From an uncultured Prevotellaceae bacterium (GTDB taxonomy: Bacteria > Bacteroidota > Bacteroidia > Bacteroidales > Bacteroidaceae), in contig CACWOS010000024.1 in assembly GCA_902762565.1 (NCBI GenBank), positions 1-39,888 of the forward strand: 39,888 nucleotides of DNA. The letters are read 5' to 3'. How positions within the stretch are numbered: position 1 is the stretch's first letter; every line of letters begins with the position of its first letter. Under the pieces are notes generated by a model, which saw only the letters and a program-made list of their open reading frames with translations, did not search any database and was not told the origin of the DNA. Of this stretch, positions 32,585-39,209 are shown piece after piece. The position numbers were made by a program, and so were the translations under genes.

Positions 32585-33544
32585 ATGAAAAATTTGAAAT
32601 TGTATGAACCCAGCGACAAGATGATAACGCTGATTAAGGACAACTATAGTGTTTTACAGGCATTAGGCTCGTTTGGCATTAATCTTGGCTTTGGCGATAA
32701 GACTGTCAATGAGACGTGTAAGCTGAACGCAGTGGACACATACACTTTCTTGGCGGTGGTCAACTTCACCATCAATGGGTATGGCGACTTCCAAAATGAC
32801 GACCAAATCAGTGTTCCTACGCTGTTGCATTACCTGAAGGCTAGCCATACTTACTATCTCGACTTCCAGCTGCCATTCATCCGTCGCGAGTTGCAAGAAA
32901 GCATCAATGAGGACGATGCTTTGGGCGTGCTCATCATGAAACTCTATGAAGAGTATGCTCAGGAAATCCGTCGTCACATGAAGTATGAGGAGAAGACGCT
33001 TTTCCCATACGTCGAATCTCTCCTAGAAGGCCGTCCCATGAGCGATTATAATGTTGAGACCTTCTCGAAACATCATGAAAGTGCTGACAAGAAGCTCCGT
33101 GAGTTGAAACTTATGATGATTAAGTATCTGCCTGCCGATGCTCATCACAACAACAAGCTGACAGCTACCCTCTACGACATTTATAATAATGAAGAGTGGT
33201 TGAGCCAGCATGCTGAAGTCGAGGACCATATTTTCACGCCTGCCATCAAGCGGTTAGAGCAGATGACGAAACAGGAGGATGTTTCAAAGAATATTTCCCA
33301 GATGGTATTCAAGGGTGGTCAGGATAATGCCGATGCGCTTTCCGACCGCGAACGCGACGTCATCGTAGGTGTTGTTCAAGGCTTGCAAAACAAGGAGATT
33401 GCCGACCAACTCTGTATATCGGTTAATACCGTCATTACACACCGTCGCAATATTGCCCGTAAACTGCAGATTCACTCTCCTGCAGGTCTTACCATTTATG
33501 CCATTGTCAATGGCCTTGTCGACATCTCCAGTGTAAAGCTGTAG
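32585..33544 (+). CDS. RIC/ScdA-like hemerythrin domain fused to a LuxR-type DNA-binding domain
   Basis: 319 aa, cytoplasmic. Residues 10-60 resemble the ScdA/DUF542 N-terminal domain but lack its CCGG cysteines. Residues 75-225 form a four-helix hemerythrin with the expected six ligands: His88, His131, Glu135, His164 (or 163), His209 and Glu213. Residues 250-312 are a LuxR/FixJ helix-turn-helix (LSDRERDVIVGVVQG, then NKEIADQLCISVNTVITHRRNI). RIC proteins repair iron centres damaged by NO or peroxide; joining the domain to a DNA-binding module suggests a di-iron sensor of oxygen, NO or iron. It is divergent from the porin-imelysin-DUF1111-CcsBA operon, whose control is its likely task. Domains are seen; the signal and target are inferred. 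Confidence 0.88.
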   Translation: MKNLKLYEPSDKMITLIKDNYSVLQALGSFGINLGFGDKTVNETCKLNAVDTYTFLAVVNFTINGYGDFQNDDQISVPTLLHYLKASHTYYLDFQLPFIRRELQESINEDDALGVLIMKLYEEYAQEIRRHMKYEEKTLFPYVESLLEGRPMSDYNVETFSKHHESADKKLRELKLMMIKYLPADAHHNNKLTATLYDIYNNEEWLSQHAEVEDHIFTPAIKRLEQMTKQEDVSKNISQMVFKGGQDNADALSDRERDVIVGVVQGLQNKEIADQLCISVNTVITHRRNIARKLQIHSPAGLTIYAIVNGLVDISSVKL

Positions 33545-33596
33545 TTTGCCGTGTTCCTTTGAAGGAAAGAGCCTACGGGATTTTTTGGGAAAAAGT

Positions 33597-33627
33597 TTTG
33601 TGATTTGTTGTTTTTTTACTAACTTTG
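33597..33627 (+). promoter_or_regulatory. Promoter of the propeller-AraC sensor
   Basis: TTTG at 33597-33600, a 19-nt spacer and TAACTTTG at 33620-33627. The leader to the ATG is about 22-28 nt. Confidence 0.75.
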
Positions 33628-33655
33628 CGCCGTAATTTAAAACAGCAGTCTGCCA

Positions 33656-36139
33656 ATGTCTGAGAAATCAACACACTTTGTTCTTTGGTCAGAGAACCCC
33701 ATCATTCGTAGGTTGTCAATTGTATTGATGCTTTTGGTGTCGGGCATCATACATGCCGAGAGAATGGAACGAGTGTTCTATTTATACGATGCCTCCAACG
33801 GTTTGGCTGATAATAGTGCCCAAACCATCATGTGTACGAAAACTGGACGTATGGTGATTACAACTATCGGACACGTCAATTTTTATGATGGTGCCAACTT
33901 CGTACATATTGACCCTACGGCAGAAAACGACTTTCCTTTGCCTAAATATTCAGGTCACTACCACCTTTATTTTGACAAGAATCATCATCTATGGGTGAAG
34001 GATAAGTATAAGGTAACCTGTGTTGACTTGATGAAGGAGATGTTCATTAGCAATGTCGACTCCGTCATCAAGGGTACTGGCATGAAAGAAGTCGTGGAAG
34101 ATATGTTTGGCGATGGCGAAAACAATATGTGGTTCCTGTCGAAAGGAAAGCTGTATTGCCCTGTCAGAGAAAAAGTTATACCTGTCAGTCGGAAAGCCGA
34201 ACTACATGATGTCGACATCTATGACAAGAATACATTGTTGCTGTTCTTTGCTAATGGTGTCGTGTCGGTCTACGACTTGATATCTGGCAGACATCTTTAC
34301 GATGCAGCATCTTCAGAGGGTGACGATAAGTTGTCTTACTCCAATTCGTCAGTGACATATCATGATGGGCGTTATTTCTATCAAATTCGAAATGGCGAGA
34401 AAGATGCTTTGTTGTTACGCTTTGATGCTATTACACGTGTGTGGAAGGAACTGATGCGTACACCTTACCATCTGAACAATATGACATTATTTGATGGCAT
34501 CTTGTTTGTGGCTTCAGAATATGGCTATTGGGAATATAACCCAGTTTCTGGTGAAAAGACACAGAAGGAATACTTGAAGTTGAGCAACGGACGTAAACTG
34601 CAAACCGATGTCAACACGATAGCATTCGACCGTCAGGGTGGTATGTGGATTGGTACTGAGAAGCGTGGATTGTTTTATGCCAAGCCTTTTACTTCTCCCT
34701 TTTACGCCTATCGTTGGGACGAACCTGAGGCTGTGAATTTCCAACAGATGCTGGACAATATGCCAGAGATTACCAATCCTGAACCGTTAGGCCGTCATGT
34801 TAACTGTAAGTATACCGATAGTCGTGGCTGGACGTGGACAGGGCTTTATAATGGTGTGCAGTTGGATCGTCCAGGCCACAAACCCTATCTGTTTAGTGTC
34901 AAAGATGGTATGTTAAACGATATGGTTCATAGTGTGGTAGAAGATGATTTTCATGACATCTGGGCAGGTACGAGCTATGGCATTTGTCACTTCTTTATCA
35001 AAGATAATAAGGACGTTTCCCGTGTTGAGAGTTATTATGACCGTGACAATGTGCCAAATGAGTCGTTTGTCAATCGTCGGGCCATAAAGCTGAACGATGG
35101 TACCATAGTGATGCAGTCGCTCGACCATATTGTGACGTTTAATCCTCATCATTTCCATACCGACTCCATGTCTAGAATGGTACTTTATCCCAAGCTGACT
35201 CGATTGATAGTTAACGGGCGAGAAATGAAGCCAGGCATGGCGTTGGATGACCGTGTGATATTAGAGAATGCTGCAGCCCGAACATGGCGCATCACGGTAG
35301 ATTACAACCAGAATTCGTTGTTGCTGTTCTTCTCGGGTCTGAATTTCCTGCGCCCCATGCAAACGTATTACCGTTATCGCGTGAAAGGGCTTATTGACGA
35401 CTGGCAGGTTATGTCGTTCTTCAACTCCGATGGCATGGTCGATGAACATGGTATATTGCGCTTACCTCTGGTTGGCTTGAAACCAGGCTATTATGAACTT
35501 GAGATGCAGGTTTCAATGTCGCCTGAGTATTGGCCCCAAGACCCCTTTGTGTGGACTGTTAATGTTGAGGAGCCTTGGTGGCGTACAACAGGTCTCTATG
35601 TGCTTCTGGGCTTATTGTTTGCAATATTGGTAATTTTCAATTTCTATTATTACAATAGGAACATTCACCTTCGTATAAACCTTATCAATGATGAAGCCGA
35701 ACTACAGCATCGTATCATGACATACGTCGTCCGCTCTAAGTCTTTGGAGGATGAGATATTGACACCATTCTCAATACAAAAAGACGGTTCAACGCATGTT
35801 GACCCTGTTTTTGCGGATATCATGATGAAGATTGTACCCTTCGTTCAACAATGCAGGGAAAAGGAGGTCGGCTACAGTATGCAGCAACTGGCTGACGTTG
35901 CAGGTGTAACCCTTCAGCAACTCTACCAGCAGTTATCGATACATCTGAACGAGAGTCCACGCCTCATGATGCTACGATTGCGATTGACTAAGGTTGCAAA
36001 TATGCTTGCCGAGACGGATTTGCCGAAAGAGAGAATAGCCGAAGAACTTGGCTTTGTATCGCCCAACTACATGATAGCCAGTTTCTTCCATTATTACCGT
36101 CAGACGCCAGACGACTATCGGAACTCTACGGCTCGGTAG
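33656..36139 (+). CDS. Membrane sensor with propeller and Y_Y_Y domains directly joined to an AraC DNA-binding domain
   Basis: 827 aa. A signal/anchor segment (about 18-35) precedes a periplasmic beta-propeller of two-component-type repeats (e.g. DRQGGMWIGTEKRGLFYA near 322 and DIWAGTSYGICHFF near 435), then a Y_Y_Y-type beta domain (YYRYRVKGLIDDWQ near 570). One membrane helix lies at about 646-667, followed by roughly 70 residues of linker and an AraC helix-turn-helix (about 740-825). No histidine kinase or receiver domain is present, unlike hybrid two-component sensors of Bacteroidetes, so it would act as a one-component regulator. The ligand is unknown; no polysaccharide utilization genes are next to it. 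Its end overlaps the plug-protein gene by 25 nt. Confidence 0.85.
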   Translation: MSEKSTHFVLWSENPIIRRLSIVLMLLVSGIIHAERMERVFYLYDASNGLADNSAQTIMCTKTGRMVITTIGHVNFYDGANFVHIDPTAENDFPLPKYSGHYHLYFDKNHHLWVKDKYKVTCVDLMKEMFISNVDSVIKGTGMKEVVEDMFGDGENNMWFLSKGKLYCPVREKVIPVSRKAELHDVDIYDKNTLLLFFANGVVSVYDLISGRHLYDAASSEGDDKLSYSNSSVTYHDGRYFYQIRNGEKDALLLRFDAITRVWKELMRTPYHLNNMTLFDGILFVASEYGYWEYNPVSGEKTQKEYLKLSNGRKLQTDVNTIAFDRQGGMWIGTEKRGLFYAKPFTSPFYAYRWDEPEAVNFQQMLDNMPEITNPEPLGRHVNCKYTDSRGWTWTGLYNGVQLDRPGHKPYLFSVKDGMLNDMVHSVVEDDFHDIWAGTSYGICHFFIKDNKDVSRVESYYDRDNVPNESFVNRRAIKLNDGTIVMQSLDHIVTFNPHHFHTDSMSRMVLYPKLTRLIVNGREMKPGMALDDRVILENAAARTWRITVDYNQNSLLLFFSGLNFLRPMQTYYRYRVKGLIDDWQVMSFFNSDGMVDEHGILRLPLVGLKPGYYELEMQVSMSPEYWPQDPFVWTVNVEEPWWRTTGLYVLLGLLFAILVIFNFYYYNRNIHLRINLINDEAELQHRIMTYVVRSKSLEDEILTPFSIQKDGSTHVDPVFADIMMKIVPFVQQCREKEVGYSMQQLADVAGVTLQQLYQQLSIHLNESPRLMMLRLRLTKVANMLAETDLPKERIAEELGFVSPNYMIASFFHYYRQTPDDYRNSTAR

Positions 36140-37329
36140 CCTACTAATCGCCACGTACGGTCCATAGCACTTTTGTAGTAAACCAGCGCTTGATAGCGGT
36201 TCTCTGTCTGATAGAAACTGCCTTCGGACGGAGGAACGCCTCCCGTTTCCGTCGTGTAGTTGTACGAGTAGTAGCCTTGTTTCAGTAGCAGACGTGTGTA
36301 GTAAATGCCCTTGCCGCCATCATACCTCATCTTATAGGTCTCACGATCTTTGTCTGTCGTCCATTGTCCGCCAATGAACAGGTCGCCCTGGTATGGTGCC
36401 TTCAACGTAAAGTTTACCCACACATATTCACAGGTGTATGCCGACTCTGACCGCTCGCTGTTCCTGATGCAGAAAGCACCGTCGGCATCAACATCCGTCA
36501 GGTAGTTTCGGCGTTCCGTAGCCATAAAGGGGTACACCTCATATTGGTGGCCGTCCCAATCAATACGGTCTATACCCATCGTTGGATGGCTGACATCCAG
36601 CACTTCGAACTTATGATACTCGTTGCCAGCATCGAAGATGAGTGGCCGTTGGTGAATCCACTCCAGTCCCTGCATGCTGACGGACGACGGACGGAGGTCG
36701 CGACGTGCCGTGTCGTCGCGCCAGTTTTGCATGACCACCGTCCTTAGCTCTTCCTCCAGATTCGTGATGCGCAGCGCGTTGTAGCGCAGTTTCATGTCCA
36801 CCTGCTGATGGCTCACATTGTGGTCTATATCCGTATTCGATGACACGTTTAGACCTAAGTCCATCTGCTGTTCAACGACATAGAACTCCACAAGCATCAC
36901 TTCCTCGTCACCCTCGTCTTCATCAATGATCGTCATACGATAGTTGCCGCTCATCTTCAGCCGACAGCGGTCGTTGGGGATGGAAAATTCGTAGTGTGTG
37001 TAGGGCAGGGTAGTGTTGATGCTGTTCTGATAGTCTTCTATGGGGTTGTTGTTAAAGCCGTCCAACCAGTCGCTCTCAAAAATCGATTCAGATGTTGTCC
37101 AGTCGTATTCACAGTGTTCAATACGATAGCAGAGACGGTGGTAATTATGTGACAGCTCATCGAAACTAATGGTCATCACGTCGTTACTGTTCAGCTGCAT
37201 GACAGGGCGGTTCATCCAGTCGCCGTTCACAATGTTTGTCAGCGTCTTGAATCTAGGCGACAGGATGCGGTTGGCCGCTGTCAGCGGCAGCGTCGTCAGC
37301 ATTAGAAATAGTAGTATCCGTATTTTCAT
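36115..37329 (-). CDS. Type IX secretion system plug protein family (DUF5103)
   Basis: 404 aa from the ATG at 37329; the longer frame (to 37407) starts upstream of the promoter. A signal peptide (1-18, ending in LTAA) exports it. Family features are the N-terminal beta-sandwich (MTISFDELSHNYHRLCYRIEHCEYDW region near 50-75) and the later LFIGGQWTTD segment. Proteins of this family seal the SprA translocon in type IX secretion; other members may have different roles. No other secretion gene is in the window. The gene has a promoter immediately before its start codon. Confidence 0.85.
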   Translation of the reverse strand: MKIRILLFLMLTTLPLTAANRILSPRFKTLTNIVNGDWMNRPVMQLNSNDVMTISFDELSHNYHRLCYRIEHCEYDWTTSESIFESDWLDGFNNNPIEDYQNSINTTLPYTHYEFSIPNDRCRLKMSGNYRMTIIDEDEGDEEVMLVEFYVVEQQMDLGLNVSSNTDIDHNVSHQQVDMKLRYNALRITNLEEELRTVVMQNWRDDTARRDLRPSSVSMQGLEWIHQRPLIFDAGNEYHKFEVLDVSHPTMGIDRIDWDGHQYEVYPFMATERRNYLTDVDADGAFCIRNSERSESAYTCEYVWVNFTLKAPYQGDLFIGGQWTTDKDRETYKMRYDGGKGIYYTRLLLKQGYYSYNYTTETGGVPPSEGSFYQTENRYQALVYYKSAMDRTWRLVGYRAVEFR

Positions 37330-37333
37330 GCAG

Positions 37334-37366
37334 CAAAGGTACGAAAAAGTGAAGAATACTACCAAA
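37334..37366 (-). promoter_or_regulatory. Promoter of the plug-protein gene, predicting a leaderless mRNA
   Basis: Minus-strand TTTG at 37363-37366, a 21-nt spacer and TACCTTTG at 37334-37341. The -7 box ends 4 nt before the ATG at 37329, so transcription should begin at or next to the start codon. Confidence 0.7.
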
Positions 37367-37450
37367 TAATTTTCAAAAAATCCTTCTTTTTTGTTATTTG
37401 GTACCATCCTTCACCCTTCATTTATCACTAATCACCTCTCACTAGCGTGC

Positions 37451-37552
37451 TTAGAGCATGTGCCTACAGCTCGCCGTTCCCGTTGCCGTCAGTGCAGCCG
37501 TCAGAATCGATACAATCACCTGTATCATCGTCTTCCGTGTTTCCTTCTTCAT
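37451..37552 (-). CDS. Smalltalk family micro-protein
   Basis: 33 aa from the ATG at 37552. It matches the Bacteroidetes 'smalltalk' family pattern: MKKET start, a hydrophobic helix (MIQVIVSILTAALTATG) and a cysteine near the end (SCRHML). The helix is long enough to span or insert in the membrane. Function is unknown. Relatives are usually found beside an HU-like DNA-binding protein gene and an amidase; neither neighbour is present here, so this looks like an isolated copy. Upstream lies a G+C-rich leader with inverted repeats. Confidence 0.75.
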   Translation of the reverse strand: MKKETRKTMIQVIVSILTAALTATGTASCRHML

Positions 37553-37876
37553 AACTCTTACCTGCCTCTCGCCTGCTTTGCTCCGTGCGGAGGGCCCTTC
37601 CGCTCCTTTCGCGTGGCATGCGAACGCCGTGCGCGTCACTCTTGACGTTTCTGCTGCAAATTACTACATCGTCATTTCGGTTCACTAATGCTTGCGGCAG
37701 TTTTTCACTTATCACTCACTTCATCACTTCTTTTGGTCATTTTGGTCATTTGTCATTTGTCAAAATCGAAAACGGATGCTGTCAAAACCGCCACTATAAT
37801 ATAAATATTCTATTTATATATAGTGAGCAAATGACCGCGTTCCCGAAATCAAAAATGACCAAATGACCTTGACCAA
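37553..37876. other. Repeat-rich, mixed-composition spacer with no credible gene
   Basis: The part next to smalltalk (37553-37650) is strongly G+C-rich and holds short inverted repeats such as CTCCG-TG-CGGAG and GCGGAAGGGCCCTCCGC, possibly the structured leader of that gene. The next part (37700-37734) repeats TCACTT/ATCACT words, which also occur on the far side of smalltalk (37411-37442). The rest contains inverted clusters of GGTCA and TGACC around an A/T-rich core (37797-37823). Open frames here look like noise. Confidence 0.6.
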
Positions 37877-37882
37877 ATGACC
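37735..37882. repeat. Inverted clusters of GGTCA / TGACC words
   Basis: GGTCA begins at 37735 and 37744, with related TGTCA at 37751 and 37758. The complement TGACC begins at 37832, 37856, 37864, 37871 and 37878. Spacing within clusters is 7-9 bp. The two clusters could pair into a large hairpin with an A/T-rich loop, or bind a protein. The last TGACC contains the start codon of the next gene. Confidence 0.8.
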
Positions 37883-38419
37883 ACAACCGTGCCGCTATGT
37901 AAGTACGTTGACTTCGTGCTGAACGACATGAGCAAGGTGAAGAATATCTATGCCCCGCTAAAGAACTTTGTAGACTACGCGGTGACAAACTGGGACAAGG
38001 CCAATCAGCAATCTGTGAAGATGGCTGCCGAAAACACCTATCACTATTTCAACGAGTGTGCTCTTTACGACATCAACTACGACCTGACCTATAGCGTCAC
38101 GCTGGGTGCACATTTTAACGAGAACAACTTCGCTATCCATGTTCGCAGCTACAATCCAGAAAGACAGAAATATTACGATATGTATAATGTCGACAACGGT
38201 GACGAGTTTTTCTATTGGGATGGCGAAAAAGACTATGATACTATACTTAGCACCAACAAGAAATATCAGACGTTCGCCAACACCTACTATAAGACAGACT
38301 TCGACCAGAAGGTGCAATGGAGCCGTCTCTTTAAGCTAAATCCCTACTTCCCACAGAATAATCCTCCCACGGACGACGAGGGTGACCACCTGCGTGGAAC
38401 ATCGTTAGTTCATCTTTAA
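37877..38419 (+). CDS. Unknown 180-aa protein
   Basis: No family recognised. It is aromatic- and Asn/Asp-rich (many Tyr, Phe, Asn), soluble, without signal peptide, and seems to alternate helices (first 55 residues) and strands (YDLTYSVTLGAHF, FAIHVRSYN). The ATG at 37877 lies inside the TGACC repeat; an internal Met (near residue 18) is a possible alternative start. A good terminator follows. Its composition and 540-bp open frame support a real gene. Confidence 0.65.
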   Translation: MTTTVPLCKYVDFVLNDMSKVKNIYAPLKNFVDYAVTNWDKANQQSVKMAAENTYHYFNECALYDINYDLTYSVTLGAHFNENNFAIHVRSYNPERQKYYDMYNVDNGDEFFYWDGEKDYDTILSTNKKYQTFANTYYKTDFDQKVQWSRLFKLNPYFPQNNPPTDDEGDHLRGTSLVHL

Positions 38420-38443
38420 ATTTAGAATCATTAACACCATCTT

Positions 38444-38472
38444 TTCCCGCTCGTTGCTGAGCGGGAATTTTT
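38444..38472 (+). terminator. Intrinsic terminator of the unknown 180-aa gene
   Basis: A 9-bp stem (TTCCCGCTC / GAGCGGGAA) with a 6-nt loop is followed by five T. Confidence 0.85.
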
Positions 38473-38473
38473 G

Positions 38474-38481
38474 TATCTTTG
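38474..38481 (+). promoter_or_regulatory. Possible -7 box after the terminator
   Basis: TATCTTTG matches the -7 consensus directly after the T-run, but no good -33 box is at the right distance. Downstream to 38636 there is no clear gene; a frame ending at the TGA of 38548-38550 (EQTEAKKEYAGESASQ) looks coding-like but has no start codon. Confidence 0.35.
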
Positions 38482-38636
38482 CAGGGAGTATAACTGACGA
38501 GCAGACTGAAGCGAAGAAGGAATATGCAGGCGAGAGCGCGAGCCAGTGAAAAGTTAAGAATTAAGAGCTATCATGGAAGACTACTAAAGTATCCTAATAA
38601 TTGACTGGAAACAGATAATATATGAAATCAATTGTG

Positions 38637-38644
38637 TACCTTTG
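38637..38644 (+). promoter_or_regulatory. -7 box of the protein tyrosine phosphatase gene
   Basis: TACCTTTG lies 20 nt before the ATG at 38665. No TTTG is found at the expected -33 position, so the promoter may be weak or activated. Confidence 0.5.
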
Positions 38645-38664
38645 CCTTTAGAAATGATATATAC

Positions 38665-39123
38665 ATGAAGATGCATAGAATGTTGTTTGTCTGTCATGGG
38701 AACATCTGCAGAAGCCCGATGGCGGAGCTCGTGATGAAAGACCTCGTCAGGAAAGCTGGACGCGAAGACGAGTTCTACATTGAGTCGGCAGCCACCTCGA
38801 CGGAGGAGATTGGCAACAGCGTATATCCACCTGCCCGACGAAAACTGGCAGAGCACGGCATCGGCTGTGCAGGCAAGACGGCCAGACAGATGACGCGATC
38901 GGACTACGACCAATACGACCTGCTAATAGGTATGGACTCGTGGAATATCCGCAATATGCGCAACATCTGCGGTGGCGATCCAGAAGGGAAGATAGTGATG
39001 TTGATGGACTTCACACAGCGACCAGGTGACGTTGCTGACCCTTGGTACACAGGCGACTTCGAGGCTACATGGCGTGACGTGCTTGAAGGTTGTCAGGCCC
39101 TGTTAAATAGATTTGAAAAATAA
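38665..39123 (+). CDS. Low-molecular-weight protein tyrosine phosphatase
   Basis: 152 aa from the ATG at 38665 (the longer frame starts before the promoter box). The catalytic P-loop CHGNICRS is at residues 10-17 with nucleophile Cys10 and Arg16, and the general-acid region DPWYTGDF is near 130. These cytoplasmic enzymes remove phosphate from tyrosine residues, often on polysaccharide-export kinases; no such kinase gene is in the window, so the partner is unknown. A terminator follows. Confidence 0.94.
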   Translation: MKMHRMLFVCHGNICRSPMAELVMKDLVRKAGREDEFYIESAATSTEEIGNSVYPPARRKLAEHGIGCAGKTARQMTRSDYDQYDLLIGMDSWNIRNMRNICGGDPEGKIVMLMDFTQRPGDVADPWYTGDFEATWRDVLEGCQALLNRFEK

Positions 39124-39128
39124 ATGAA

Positions 39129-39159
39129 GCGACGCATCCAAATAGGGTGCGTCGCCTTT
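39129..39159 (+). terminator. Intrinsic terminator of the tyrosine phosphatase gene
   Basis: An 11-bp stem with one G-T pair (GCGACGCATCC / GGGTGCGTCGC), a 5-nt loop and CTTTT. It lies between two converging genes and may work for both. Confidence 0.85.
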
Positions 39160-39209
39160 TAGTATGAATGGTGGGTCAGCGGTTTTGCCACTGACCACAC
39201 TGATTCAGA

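Noticed and set aside
37464-37715. 83-aa minus-strand frame overlapping smalltalk
   Set aside because: Low-complexity Asp/Gly/Asn end and no family; the smalltalk frame fits a known family.
37735-37882. CRISPR array
   Set aside because: Repeat words are only 5-8 bp, 7-9 bp apart and inverted between clusters; no spacers of 30 bp or more and no cas genes in the window.
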